A DNA stretch of 64,000 bases, from contig NZ_RJWA01000009.1 of NCBI RefSeq assembly GCF_003762835.1, positions 1-64,000 of the forward strand, written 5' to 3'. A model generated the notes under the pieces. The model had not been told where the DNA came from. It saw only the letters and a program-made list of their open reading frames with translations, and searched no databases. Source of the stretch: Micromonospora sp. HM5-17. GTDB lineage: Bacteria > Actinomycetota > Actinomycetes > Mycobacteriales > Micromonosporaceae. How positions within the stretch are numbered: the first letter of the stretch is position 1; each line of letters begins with the position of its first letter. The translations under genes were made by a program, and so were the position numbers. This document shows, one piece after another, positions 19,292 to 28,712 of this stretch.

Positions 19292-20095
19292 CTACTGCCA
19301 GGTGGCGGTCTCCGGGTCGATGCCGTGGGCCCGGGCGCTGGCGTCGATGATCTTCCGAAACCACGTGGCGAGGCCGGCGCGGATGCCGTTGTAGTAGGCG
19401 GCGAACTCCGGATCGGTCTCGTACCTGCGGCCGATACAGACCTGCATCTGCCGGGTCAGGGGAAAGTACGAGGAAAAGACCGCACGGTGCCGCTCGACGA
19501 GTGCGTTCGCCTCCGGGCTCCCGGGTGTGACGCCGGCGTCCATCGCCTCGGCGAGGGCACGCTCAACATCGGTCATCGCGTCGGCGATGGCCTGCCATTC
19601 CTGTGGGCCGCGCGAGGCGGCGCGTTCGGCGTACTGCCGCCACTGCGGCGTGTCGCCGTAGCGTTGACGGGCCTGGACGGGCCAGCTCGGGTCCCACTGC
19701 GGGCCGAAGATCGCGGCCTGCTGCTCGGCGGTCAGCAGCAGGCCGCGCTCGTGAGCGTCGATCATCCGGTCCAGCCCGGCCATCAGCTGCTGGAGACGAT
19801 TGATCCGTTCGGCGAGCTGGGCACGCTGCGCGCGCAGTGCGCCCGGCACGTCCGCGGCCGGGTCGTCCAGGATGGCGCGAATCTGGTCGAGACCGAGGCC
19901 GATCTCCCGGTAGACGATGATGCGGTGCAGGCGTTTTAGATCCCTGGCGGTGTAGCGCCGGTATCCGGCGGTCGTACGCAGCGACGGTCGCGCCAGACCG
20001 ATCTCGTCCCAGTGGTGCAACGCACGGACCGTCACGCCCAGACGCGTCGCGACCTGACCGACGGTCAGGCCATCGGCGTCAGCGGCATCAGGCAC
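19292..20095 (-). CDS. MerR-family regulator with TipAS drug-binding domain
   Basis: A 267-residue regulator. The N-terminal MerR helix-turn-helix (LTVGQVATRLGVTVRALHHWDEIGL, then AGYRRYTARDLKRL) is followed by a coiled-coil dimer helix (residues about 80-125) and a TipAS domain (about 140-260, with FSSYFPLTRQMQVCIGRRY). TipAL-type proteins activate genes on binding thiopeptides and other hydrophobic compounds. The GTG at 20095 is chosen because it overlaps the stop of the upstream VOC gene by 8 bp (GTGCCTGA), indicating coupled translation. Confidence 0.9.
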   Translation of the reverse strand: MPDAADADGLTVGQVATRLGVTVRALHHWDEIGLARPSLRTTAGYRRYTARDLKRLHRIIVYREIGLGLDQIRAILDDPAADVPGALRAQRAQLAERINRLQQLMAGLDRMIDAHERGLLLTAEQQAAIFGPQWDPSWPVQARQRYGDTPQWRQYAERAASRGPQEWQAIADAMTDVERALAEAMDAGVTPGSPEANALVERHRAVFSSYFPLTRQMQVCIGRRYETDPEFAAYYNGIRAGLATWFRKIIDASARAHGIDPETATWQ

Positions 20096-20621
20096 GCTCC
20101 GTATTGTTACCGGAAGCGGAGGCCGGTGGAGCGATCCCGACGGACGCGAGGTTGCGCGCCTCCTCACTGTCTGGGTCAAAAGGCCTCGCCGCGGTGAGAA
20201 TGACCCGAGCGTTCTCCGGCGTGATCACCTCCACGTCGCGGGTGTTCCAGGGGGTGTCCCGTGGGCCGTCCACCGAGTCCGGGCGCAGCGCGCGGCACGC
20301 CTCGACAATGGAGTCGATCTGGTTGAGCACGCACGCGAAACTGACGCTCATCGCCGGCGCCTGCTCCGGAACGCTCGCCGCCGAGACGAGGAGGACGTCC
20401 TGGAACGCCCACCGGCGCAGATGCACGAGCCGGCCGGGAATGCTGAACAGATTGATGAAGCCGAGCCCGCGAACCCAGAATTCCTCCGACGCCGCGAAGT
20501 CGTTCGTGGGAATCGTCACGAACGCGGGCATCGCGTAAATGCCCCGGAACGGCTCCGGCGCAACCGCATCCGGGCCGTGCGGCACCGGGCTGATCTCGAA
20601 CGCGTCGTAGTAGTCGCTCAT
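20088..20621 (-). CDS. VOC/glyoxalase-fold protein
   Basis: A 177-residue protein of the vicinal-oxygen-chelate fold. The βαβββ pattern begins at AMPAFVTIPTNDFAASEEFWVRGLGF and continues with LVHLRRWAFQDVLLVSA, MSVSFACVLNQID and NTRDVEVITPENARVIL. Such proteins bind metal and small molecules, often drugs. The ATG at 20621 follows GAGGGTGGG. It forms an operon with the TipAS regulator, which may control it. The actual ligand is unknown. Confidence 0.82.
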   Translation of the reverse strand: MSDYYDAFEISPVPHGPDAVAPEPFRGIYAMPAFVTIPTNDFAASEEFWVRGLGFINLFSIPGRLVHLRRWAFQDVLLVSAASVPEQAPAMSVSFACVLNQIDSIVEACRALRPDSVDGPRDTPWNTRDVEVITPENARVILTAARPFDPDSEEARNLASVGIAPPASASGNNTERA

Positions 20622-20754
20622 GCGCCCACCCTCGACCCTCACGCAACGTGAGAGTCAAGTCCAGTGCGCGACATCACCCCATCCCGACGCCGTGACCGCC
20701 GTCGGCCGCGCGAGAGCCCGCGCCGCGTAACGCGAGCGCCGGAGCCGGGCGGCG

Positions 20755-22425
20755 CTAGAGCCGGGCCAGCGCCGCCTTGAGCGGGTCGAGGCCGAGCGAG
20801 CCGAGGTCCAGCGCCGCCCGGTGGAACTCCTTGAGGTCGAAGTCGGCGCCCTTGCGGGCCTTGGCGTCCTCGCGGGCCTGCATCCAGATCCGCTCCCCGA
20901 CCTTGTACGACGGAGCCTGCCCCGGCCAGCCCAGGTAACGGTTCAGCTCGAAGCGTAGGTTCTCGTCCGGGATCCGGCAGTGCGCCCGGAGGAACTCCCA
21001 GCCCAGCTCGGGAGTCCAGCGCTCGCCCGGGTGGAAGCCGAACGGATTGTCGCGGGGGATCTCCAGCTCCAGGTGCATGCCGATGTCGACGATCACCCGC
21101 GCGGCCCGGAACGCCTGCCCGTCGAGCATGCCGAGCTTGTCGCCCGGGTCCTCCAGGTAGCCGAGCTCGTCCATCAGGCGTTCCGCGTACAGGGCCCAGC
21201 CCTCGCCGTGCCCGGAGACCCAGCAGAGCAGCCGCTGCCAGCGGTTGAGCAGGTCGGCCCGGACCTGCGTCTGGGCCACCTGGAGGTGATGTCCAGGGAC
21301 GCCCTCGTGGTAGACCGTCGTCACCTCGCGCCAGGTGGAGAACGAGGTGATCCCCTGCGGCACCGCCCACCACATCCGGCCCGGCCGGGAGAAGTCCTCG
21401 CTCGGGCCGGTGTAGTAGATCCCGCCGTCGCTGGTCGGGGCGAGACAGCACTCGATGCGGCGTACCTGCTCGGGAATGTCGAAGTGGGTGCCGTGCAGGT
21501 CGGCGAGGGCCTTGTCGGCCAGCGCCTGCATCCAGTCGCGGAACGCCTCCTTGCCCTGGATCTGCCGGGCCGGGTCCGCGTCGAGCTTCGCGACGGCCTC
21601 GTCGACGGTGGCGCCCGGGCCGGCGATCAGCGCGGCCACCTCCCGCATCTCGGCCTCCAGACGGGCCAGCTCCGCGAACCCCCAGGCGTACGTCTCCGTC
21701 AGGTCGATCTGCGAGCCGAGGAAGTACCGCGAGGCGAGCTGGTAGCGCTCCAGCCCGGCGGCCTGCGTCGCCCGGCCCCGCGGGGCGAGTTCGTCACGGA
21801 GGAACCGGCCGAACTCGGCGGTCGCCGCGGTCGCCGCGGCGGCCCCCCGCTGCAGGTCCGCGGTGAGGGCGGCGTCGGCGGTGAGGCCCGCAACGAGGTT
21901 GTGGAAGAAGTTGTCCCCCTTGGGGTCGGTCCAGACCTCGCACTGCTTGGCGACCTCGATGATCTGGGCGCGGGAGCTCACGTGCCCGGCGTCGGCCGCG
22001 GTGACCAGCGTCGTCGTGTACGCCCGCAGCGCGTCGGCGAACTGGTTCAGCCGGGCGGCGATGTTGTGCACCGCCTCCTCGCCCTCGGTCGGCATGAGAT
22101 CGAAGGTCTCTCGCAGCTCGTGCAGCCCGCTGACGATGACGTTCAGCTCGCTCGTCGTCTCGCCGGCCTCGTAGCGTTCCAGCTCCAGGCCGAGCCGCTC
22201 CTGCATCGCCTCCTTGGCGGTCCGCTCCGCCTCGGTCTCCGGCTCGATGGCGTCGAGCGCGGCGAGGGTCCGCCGGTCCAGTTCGGCGCGGGCGGCGAAG
22301 CCGTCTGGGGAGAAGTCTCCGAGCTGGTCGTCGTATCCCTTGATCCCTGCGTATGTCGCGCCGGTCGGGTTCAGTCGGGCCCAGTCGTCGACGTAACGGT
22401 CAGCCAGCTCGTTGATGCGTCCCAC
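20755..22425 (-). CDS. DUF885 family putative metallohydrolase
   Basis: A 556-residue, soluble, mostly helical protein of the DUF885 family. It carries the zinc-peptidase-like motif HEGVPGHHLQ (near residue 376) and downstream SGHGEGWALYAERLMDELG, which supplies the third metal ligand in this family. No signal peptide is present, so it is probably cytoplasmic. The GTG at 22425 lies 7 bp after TAGGGT, so a leaderless transcript is likely. The family is thought to include peptidases; the substrate is unknown. Confidence 0.9.
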   Translation of the reverse strand: MGRINELADRYVDDWARLNPTGATYAGIKGYDDQLGDFSPDGFAARAELDRRTLAALDAIEPETEAERTAKEAMQERLGLELERYEAGETTSELNVIVSGLHELRETFDLMPTEGEEAVHNIAARLNQFADALRAYTTTLVTAADAGHVSSRAQIIEVAKQCEVWTDPKGDNFFHNLVAGLTADAALTADLQRGAAAATAATAEFGRFLRDELAPRGRATQAAGLERYQLASRYFLGSQIDLTETYAWGFAELARLEAEMREVAALIAGPGATVDEAVAKLDADPARQIQGKEAFRDWMQALADKALADLHGTHFDIPEQVRRIECCLAPTSDGGIYYTGPSEDFSRPGRMWWAVPQGITSFSTWREVTTVYHEGVPGHHLQVAQTQVRADLLNRWQRLLCWVSGHGEGWALYAERLMDELGYLEDPGDKLGMLDGQAFRAARVIVDIGMHLELEIPRDNPFGFHPGERWTPELGWEFLRAHCRIPDENLRFELNRYLGWPGQAPSYKVGERIWMQAREDAKARKGADFDLKEFHRAALDLGSLGLDPLKAALARL

Positions 22426-22575
22426 GGCACCGACCCTACGTGATGACCGCCCGACCCCTCATCCCCGCCCGTCCCGGTGGGGCGGCGACCCCACCCCACG
22501 GACGCGCGGCCGTCGACCGCGGCCCGGCCGATGCGCGGCCCCGTGGCCCTCCGGCCTCGTGGCCGGACGGGCCGG

Positions 22576-23487
22576 TCACCGCGCCGCCGCCTGTCGCTCC
22601 GCCGCTCTGCGGAGCAGGCCGACCAGCTCGGTGACGAGAGCCGTCGGACGTCTGCGGTGCACGATGGAGATCTGGCGCGCCGGTGCGGGCCCGTCGAGAC
22701 TCCGTACCCGGATCGCGGGATCGTCCGCCACGACCATGGCCGGCACCAGGGCGACCCCGAGGCCGACCCGGACCAGCGCGAGGGTGAGCGCGTAGTCGGC
22801 GGTCTCGTAACTGACCCGGGGCGTGAAGCCGGCCCGGGCCGTGACCGCTTCCAGGCAGACGCGGTTCGGCACCCCGAGCCCTCCGGAGATCCAGTGTTCG
22901 GTGGCCAGGTCGGCCAGCGCGATCCGGCCGGGGGCCCCGGCCAGGGGATGCGCCGCCGGAAGCACGATCTTCAACGGATCGGTGAGCAGCGGCCGGCGAA
23001 CGAGACCCTGCGTGGGCACCGCGGCCACGCCGGGGTAGCGGTGGGTGATCAGCAGGTCAAGATCACCAGAGGTGACGAGCTCGTACCCGCGGGGCGGCTC
23101 CAGGTCGAGCACCGAGAGGTGGACGTCAGGGTGGCGGCCACGCAGCTCCGCCAGCGCCGCCGGCACCAGCGCCGCGCCGGCGGTGGCGAAGGTGCCGATG
23201 GCCAGCTGACGCGGCTCGGCCCCGACCGCCGACGCCGCCGCGACCTCGGCCTCCCGCAGCGCGCCCAGCACGCGTTCACCGTGCCGGACGAGGACGGCCC
23301 CGACCTGGGTCAGGCGTACCCCGGCGCCGCTGCGCTCGACCAGTCGCGCCCCGAGCTCCGCCTCGAGCTTGCTCAACTGCTGCGACACCGCGGACGGCGT
23401 GTACGACATCCGCCGCGCCGCCGCGGCGATGGAACCGGCGCGGGACACCTCGACCAGCACCCGCAGCCGCCCGACGTCCAGAGCCAT
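22576..23487 (-). CDS. LysR-family transcriptional regulator
   Basis: A 303-residue LTTR. The N-terminal winged helix is LRVLVEVSRAGSIAAAARRM, TPSAVSQQLSKLEAELG and RLTQVG. The C-terminal two-lobed substrate domain starts near residue 90 (LAIGTFATAGAALVPAAL). The ATG at 23487 is probably leaderless, with TAGCAT 6 bp upstream. It is divergent from the PLP dehydratase gene and is its likely regulator. Confidence 0.93.
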   Translation of the reverse strand: MALDVGRLRVLVEVSRAGSIAAAARRMSYTPSAVSQQLSKLEAELGARLVERSGAGVRLTQVGAVLVRHGERVLGALREAEVAAASAVGAEPRQLAIGTFATAGAALVPAALAELRGRHPDVHLSVLDLEPPRGYELVTSGDLDLLITHRYPGVAAVPTQGLVRRPLLTDPLKIVLPAAHPLAGAPGRIALADLATEHWISGGLGVPNRVCLEAVTARAGFTPRVSYETADYALTLALVRVGLGVALVPAMVVADDPAIRVRSLDGPAPARQISIVHRRRPTALVTELVGLLRRAAERQAAAR

Positions 23488-23532
23488 TAAGCAATGCTAA
23501 CGGAGCCTCATCAGACCGTACTGGCGCTGATG
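23487..23532. promoter_or_regulatory. Divergent LysR/dehydratase control region
   Basis: Between the LysR start and the dehydratase start lie an imperfect dyad TTAAGCAATGCTAA (23487-23500) over the LysR -10, and a perfect 6-bp inverted repeat CATCAG (23509-23514) and CTGATG (23527-23532) with a 12-bp spacer. Both are candidate LysR binding sites. Confidence 0.4.
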
Positions 23533-23557
23533 GCTCCACCGGCCGAGGATGAGGGCC

Positions 23558-24478
23558 ATGACGACATCCACCGACACCGTCGACATCGCCGACGTGGCCC
23601 TGGCGGCCGAGGCCATCCGCCCCTACGTACGCCGGACGCCGCTGCTCGACGCCCGGGTCGACGGACGACGGGTGCTGCTCAAGCTCGAACAGTTGCAGCT
23701 CAGTGGCTCGTTCAAGCTGCGCGGCGCGCTCAACACCCTGCTCGGTGGGGCGCGTCCCGCGCACGTGGTCACCGCCTCCGGCGGCAACCACGGACTGGGC
23801 GTGGCCACGGCAGCCGCCCTGCTCGGCCTGCCCGCCACGGTCTTCGTGCCGACCTCGGTACCGGCCGGCAAGGCGCGGCGCATCGAGGCGACCGGCGCGC
23901 GGCTGGTCCGCCACGGCGCGACGTACGCCGAGGCCGCCGCGGCGGCGACGGAGGCCGCCCGGCTGGCGGGCCACCGGTACGTGCCGGCGTACGACGACCC
24001 CGCGGTGATCGCCGGCCAGGGCACCGTGGCCGCCGAGATCGTCGCGGACGTACCCGAGGTCGACGCGGTGGCGGTCGCGGTCGGCGGCGGCGGCCTGGCC
24101 GCGGGCACGGCGCTCGCCGTCGGCGGACGCACCACGGTCGCGGTCGAGCCGCAGGACTGCCGGTGCCTGGCCGACGCGCTGGCGGCGGGCCGGCCGGTCG
24201 ACAGCCCGGTCCGCTCGGTCGCCGCCTCGGCCCTCGGCGCCACCCGGGTCGGCGACCTGCCGTTCGCGATCCTCCAGCGCCGCCCGGTCGAGTCGGTGCT
24301 GGTCAGCGACGCGGAGTTGCTCGCCGCCCGCGATCTGCTCTGGGAGGAGTTCCGGGTGGCGGCCGAACCCGGCGCCGCCGCCCCGTTCGCGGCGTGGATC
24401 GCCGGTCGGGTCCCCGGGCGACTCCCCGCCGTCGTCATCTGCGGCGCGAACACCGACTGGTTCCCCGATCCCGCGTAG
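23558..24478 (+). CDS. PLP-dependent serine/threonine dehydratase-like enzyme
   Basis: A 306-residue fold-type II PLP enzyme. The cofactor Lys is in SGSFKLRGA (residue about 51), the substrate loop is ASGGNHG and the phosphate-binding loop is GGGGLAAG. The architecture matches the catabolic threonine/serine dehydratase group without an ACT domain. The ATG at 23558 has GAGG 9 nt upstream; ATG 23549 has none. The divergent LysR probably regulates it. An exporter of the EamA family follows 86 bp downstream. The exact substrate (Thr, Ser or another hydroxy-amino acid) cannot be told from the sequence. Confidence 0.87.
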   Translation: MTTSTDTVDIADVALAAEAIRPYVRRTPLLDARVDGRRVLLKLEQLQLSGSFKLRGALNTLLGGARPAHVVTASGGNHGLGVATAAALLGLPATVFVPTSVPAGKARRIEATGARLVRHGATYAEAAAAATEAARLAGHRYVPAYDDPAVIAGQGTVAAEIVADVPEVDAVAVAVGGGGLAAGTALAVGGRTTVAVEPQDCRCLADALAAGRPVDSPVRSVAASALGATRVGDLPFAILQRRPVESVLVSDAELLAARDLLWEEFRVAAEPGAAAPFAAWIAGRVPGRLPAVVICGANTDWFPDPA

Positions 24479-24564
24479 CGGGGTCTGGCGGGGTGGATGT
24501 GGTGCTGGACACGACGTCGACACGTCGCGCGACATCGTCGTACGGCTGTTGCAAAGTGTCAGGA

Positions 24565-25530
24565 GTGACCACCGTCGCCACCCCTGACAACGCCCCGCTC
24601 CGATCCTGGCTGCCGGGCTTCTTCGTCCTCGCCGCCATCTGGGGTTCGAGCTTCCTCTTCATCAAGCTCGGGGTCACGGAGATGCACCCCCTCTACGTCG
24701 CCCTCGGCCGGGTCGCCACCGGCGCGCTGACCCTGCTCGTGGTGCTCGCGGTGCTCCGTGACCGACTGCCCCGGGATTCCCGGCTCTGGCTGCACACCAC
24801 GGTCTTCGCGGCGCTCGGGGTCGCGCTACCGTTCACCCTCTTCGGCTACGGGGAGCAGCGGGTCTCGTCGGTGCTCGCCGGCATCTGGAACGCGACCACC
24901 CCGCTGATCGTGCTGCCGTTGGCCGTGCTGGTGTTCCGGACCGAGCGGATGACCCTGCGCCGCGGCGTCGGCCTCGCGATCGGCTTCGTCGGCGTGCTGG
25001 TCGTGCTCGGCGTGTGGCGGGGCCTCGGCGGCGTCGAGCTGACCGGCCAGCTCATGTGCTTCGGCGCGTCGGCCTGCTACGGCGTGGCGATCCCGTACCA
25101 GAAGCGGTTCATCGCGGGTGGGACCGAGTCCGGGGTGGCGCTCTCCGCCGCCCAACTGCTGATGGCGACGCTGCAACTCGCGGTCGTCGCGCCGCTGGTC
25201 GCGGGGGCGCCACCCGCCCCGACCGGGCTCTCGGCCAAGGCGGTCGCCGGCGTACTGGCGCTGGGCGCGCTCGGCACCGGGCTGGCCTTCGTGATCAACA
25301 TGCGCAACATCCGGCTCGCCGGCGCGAGCGCGGCCTCCACCGTCACGTACGTCATCCCGGTCTTCGCGGTGCTGATCGGGGTCGTCGCGCTCCGCGAGCA
25401 CCTGGCCTGGTACCAACCGGTGGGGGCGGCGATCGTGCTGGCCGGGGTGGCGGTGTCCCAGGGCCTGCTCGGCCGTCGCCGGCGGCGGGCCGCCGGGGAA
25501 CCCGCCCCGCAGGTCGTGCGGGCGGCCTGA
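24565..25530 (+). CDS. EamA/DMT-family transporter
   Basis: A 321-residue membrane protein with ten predicted helices in two EamA repeats (FFVLAAIWGSSFLFIKLG begins the first; LMCFGASACYGVAIPYQKRF the second) and a basic C-terminal tail. DMT proteins commonly export amino acids or metabolites. Start uncertain: GTG 24565 follows AGGA very closely, and GTG 24556 is the alternative. Its position after the dehydratase gene suggests co-transcription and a role in exporting a related amino acid (inference). Confidence 0.87.
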   Translation: MTTVATPDNAPLRSWLPGFFVLAAIWGSSFLFIKLGVTEMHPLYVALGRVATGALTLLVVLAVLRDRLPRDSRLWLHTTVFAALGVALPFTLFGYGEQRVSSVLAGIWNATTPLIVLPLAVLVFRTERMTLRRGVGLAIGFVGVLVVLGVWRGLGGVELTGQLMCFGASACYGVAIPYQKRFIAGGTESGVALSAAQLLMATLQLAVVAPLVAGAPPAPTGLSAKAVAGVLALGALGTGLAFVINMRNIRLAGASAASTVTYVIPVFAVLIGVVALREHLAWYQPVGAAIVLAGVAVSQGLLGRRRRRAAGEPAPQVVRAA

Positions 25531-25606
25531 ACCGCCGCCGGGGACCGGCCCCCGCCACGGTCAGCGGGCCGAGGACCGTGTCGCCGCGATCACATGGTGC
25601 GTCGGG

Positions 25607-26674
25607 TCAGTGCGATCCGGTCCAGTCGAGAAGCCGGTCGACCGGCCAGGTGTTGACGACCCGGTCGACCGGAACGCCGCACCGCGCCGCCCGGTCGCAG
25701 CCGTACCGCTGCCAGTCGAGCTGACCCGGCGCGTGCGCGTCGGTGTCGATCGCGAAGAGGCAGCCGGTCTCCACGGCGAGCCGGATCAGCCGCTTCGGCG
25801 GGTCCTGGCGCTCCGGCCGGGAGTTGATCTCCACCGCCTTGCCGTGCTCGGCGCAGGCCGCGAAGACCGCCTCGGCGTCGAAGTCGCTCTCCGGCCGGGT
25901 CCGGGCCCGGTGACCCCGGTCGCCCGCCCCGGTCACACCGGGCGGCCGGGTCGCGACCATCCGGCCCGTGCAGTGCCCGAGGATGTCCAGGTGCGGATTG
26001 GCGATCGCGGTCACCATCCGCCGGGTCATCCGACGCCGCTCGTCGCGCAGGTTGCTGTGGACCGAGCCGACCACCACGTCGAGCCGGGCCAGCAACTCCT
26101 CGTCCTGGTCCAGCGAGCCGTCCTCCAGGATGTCCACCTCGATCCCGGTGAGGATCCGGAACCCCTCCGGCAGCGCCTCGTTGAGCGCCGCGACGTGGTC
26201 GAGCTGCCGGCGGAGCCGGGCCGCGGTCAGTCCCCGGGCGACCGTCAGTCGGGGCGAGTGGTCGGTCAGCGCGAGGTACTCGTGACCCAGCTCGGCCGCG
26301 GCGAGCGCCATCTCCTCGATCGGCGAGCCGCCGTCCGACCAGTTCGAGTGGGTGTGGCAGTCGCCCCGCAGCGCCGCGCGCAGCGCCGCGGCGGCCTCGT
26401 CCAGGTCAATTCCCTCGGTCGCCAGCAGCCGGCGCAGGTAGACCGGCTCCTCACCACGGAGCGACTCGGTCACGGTCCGGGCCGTGACGTCGCCGACGCC
26501 GGCCAGCTCGGTCAGGGTGCCGGCCTCCGCCCGGGCGGCCACCTCGGCGGCGGGAAGTCCGGCCAGGGTCGCGGCCGCCGCGCGGAACGCCCGGACCCGG
26601 TACGTCGCCTCGTTGGCACGTTCCAGCAGGAAGGCGATCCGGCGCAGGTCGGCGACGGGGTCCCGGGCGGTCAC
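25607..26674 (-). CDS. PHP-domain phosphoesterase with N-terminal HhH (PolX C-terminal-like)
   Basis: A 355-residue protein. Residues 1-100 contain a helix-hairpin-helix-type segment (LTELAGVGDVTARTVTESL) as at the start of family X DNA polymerases. A full PHP domain follows: GDCHTHSNWSDG, LALTDHSPRL, GIEVDIL, VVGSVHSNL, DILGHCTGRM and AIDTDAHAP. It lacks the polymerase palm, so it resembles PolX reduced to its helical and nuclease parts. Metal-dependent phosphoester or 3'-5' exonuclease activity is expected. The GTG start lacks a ribosome site and may be leaderless (TACCGT upstream). Confidence 0.88.
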   Translation of the reverse strand: MTARDPVADLRRIAFLLERANEATYRVRAFRAAAATLAGLPAAEVAARAEAGTLTELAGVGDVTARTVTESLRGEEPVYLRRLLATEGIDLDEAAAALRAALRGDCHTHSNWSDGGSPIEEMALAAAELGHEYLALTDHSPRLTVARGLTAARLRRQLDHVAALNEALPEGFRILTGIEVDILEDGSLDQDEELLARLDVVVGSVHSNLRDERRRMTRRMVTAIANPHLDILGHCTGRMVATRPPGVTGAGDRGHRARTRPESDFDAEAVFAACAEHGKAVEINSRPERQDPPKRLIRLAVETGCLFAIDTDAHAPGQLDWQRYGCDRAARCGVPVDRVVNTWPVDRLLDWTGSH

Positions 26675-26846
26675 AAGGAGACACGGTAGTCACCGCCCTC
26701 CGGTCGTGCAGCCGTACGCGGAACCGGTCGGACGGCTGAGCGGGATCTGTCCGTAAGTGGTTTGCCGATCGAAGGTCACCGTCATACCGTCCCTGGGCCG
26801 CCCTCCGCATCGGGGCGCGGATCGAGATCCGTGGGAGGACGAACAC

Positions 26847-28688
26847 ATGGTCGCGACCGTCCGCGCCCTGGCGTCGGTGGTGATGCTCATCGGGTTCTAC
26901 GTCGTCGCGCTGGTGCAGTTGGTCGCCGCCCTGCTGCTGGCGGTCTGGCTCAGCTCGGTGATCCCCGGGTTGCTGGCCGCGAAGCTCGCCCTTCCACTCA
27001 TCGCCGCCTCGGCCGGGGCCGTGCTGGTCGCGCTCTGGAAGGCGATCCGCACGAAGCCGCAGCCGCTGCACGGGCTGCCGCTCGGCCCCGACCAGGCCCC
27101 GGAGCTGTGGGGCACGGTGCGGGAGCTGGCGGACGTCGTCGGCACCCGGGTGCCGGACGAGATCCGGCTGGTCCCCGAGATCAACGCGGCGGTGACCGAG
27201 GACACCCGGCTGCTCGGCCTGATCGGCGGCCGCCGGATCCTCTACATCGGACTTCCGCTGCTCCAGGCGATGACGGTCGACCAGCTCCGGTCGGTGCTCG
27301 CGCACGAGCTGGGCCACTACTCCGGCCGGCACACCCGGCTCGGCGGGGTGGCGTACCGGGGGCGGCTGGCGATCGGCGGCGCCATCGGCCGGATCGGTCC
27401 CCGCAACCCGGTCGGCTGGGTCTTCCGCGGCTACGCGCGGCTCTACCTGCTGGTCGACCACGCCGCGTCCCGACGGCAGGAGCTGGAGGCCGACCGGGCA
27501 TCGGTGCAGGTCGCCGGCCGGACCGCCGCCATCTCCGCACTGCGTGAGCTGCCGGTCCTCGGCGCCGCCTGGGCCTTCTTTCACGACCGCTACGTCCGGC
27601 CGGGCTGGGAGGCCGGGTACGTCCCCGTCGACCTCTTCGGGGGCTTCGCCGAGCTGCTCGCCGCCCGGACGGACGAACTCGCCGAGCTGCGGGCGACCGA
27701 GCCGGACGACACCGGGTCCCGCTGGGACACCCACCCGCCGATCTCGCAGCGGATCGCGGCGATGGCGGCGATGCCCGACAACCCGGGCGTCGCGGACGGC
27801 CGGCCGGCGCGGCTCCTCCTGGCCGACCCGGGCGCCGTCTCCCGGCGCCTTCAGGAGCTGGTGGTCGACGCCGGCGACCGTACGCCGCTGCCGTGGCCCG
27901 AGTTCACCGCCGCGATGGTCGCCGCCGTGGTGCAGCGGGAGGCCGACGCCGTCTACCGGGCCCTCGGCCGGTTCACCGGGGTGGCCGAGCCCAACCTTCC
28001 GGCCCTGCTCCGGCTGGTCGAGGAGCACCGGCTCCCCGAGTTCGCGATGAGCCTCTTCCCCGACGCGACCCGGCAGGAGGCGGTGGGTAGGTTCGCGTCG
28101 CTGATGGAGCGGCTGCTGGAGGGGGCGGCGGTGGCCTCCGGGGCGGCCCGGTGGCGGCACTCGTGGTCCGAGCCGGCCCGGCTGACCGGGCGGGACGGCG
28201 AACCGCTGGAGCTCGGGCCGATCGCCCAGCTGGCCGTGACCCCGCAGACCCTGCCCGAGGCGGTCAAACGACTGACCGCGCTCGGCATCGACCCCGCCCA
28301 GGGGACGGTGGTGCAGCGGCGGGTCACCGCGAACGGCGCCCGGCTGCTGGGCGGACTGGCGAACGTCAAGGTGGACGGCGTGGAGCACGACGTACTGGTG
28401 CTCGACCGTGGACTCATCCTCGTCGGCAACCCGGGCAAGTCGGACAAGGGGGCCAAGCGGCTGGAGGAGCTGGTCACCTCGGCCCCGCTCGCCGAGCTGG
28501 CTGACCGGCACCGGTTCCTGCCCTTCGAGGAGTTCGCCGAGACGACGGTGCAGAAGCGGGTGCCGCTGAAGGCGGAGATCGCCCTGCACGACGGCAGCCG
28601 GCTCACCCTGCACGAGCAGTGGGCGAGCGAACTGCTGGAGAAGAGGAGCCGGGACGCCCTGCTGGCGGCGCTGGGGTCGGACGATTGA
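26847..28688 (+). CDS. M48-family membrane metalloprotease
   Basis: A 613-residue protein. Two N-terminal membrane helices (about 10-35 and 40-65) precede a zinc protease domain with HELGH in LAHELGHYSGRH (residues about 153-157) and the downstream Glu ligand in RQELEADRASV. This is HtpX/Ste24-like. The C-terminal 250 residues are an unrecognised soluble extension, about twice the usual length. The ATG at 26847 has GGGAGG 8 nt upstream. HtpX-type enzymes take part in membrane-protein quality control; this one's substrate is unknown. Confidence 0.88.
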   Translation: MVATVRALASVVMLIGFYVVALVQLVAALLLAVWLSSVIPGLLAAKLALPLIAASAGAVLVALWKAIRTKPQPLHGLPLGPDQAPELWGTVRELADVVGTRVPDEIRLVPEINAAVTEDTRLLGLIGGRRILYIGLPLLQAMTVDQLRSVLAHELGHYSGRHTRLGGVAYRGRLAIGGAIGRIGPRNPVGWVFRGYARLYLLVDHAASRRQELEADRASVQVAGRTAAISALRELPVLGAAWAFFHDRYVRPGWEAGYVPVDLFGGFAELLAARTDELAELRATEPDDTGSRWDTHPPISQRIAAMAAMPDNPGVADGRPARLLLADPGAVSRRLQELVVDAGDRTPLPWPEFTAAMVAAVVQREADAVYRALGRFTGVAEPNLPALLRLVEEHRLPEFAMSLFPDATRQEAVGRFASLMERLLEGAAVASGAARWRHSWSEPARLTGRDGEPLELGPIAQLAVTPQTLPEAVKRLTALGIDPAQGTVVQRRVTANGARLLGGLANVKVDGVEHDVLVLDRGLILVGNPGKSDKGAKRLEELVTSAPLAELADRHRFLPFEEFAETTVQKRVPLKAEIALHDGSRLTLHEQWASELLEKRSRDALLAALGSDD

Positions 28689-28712
28689 CCGACGCCGCCC
28701 GGCGGGCGCGGG

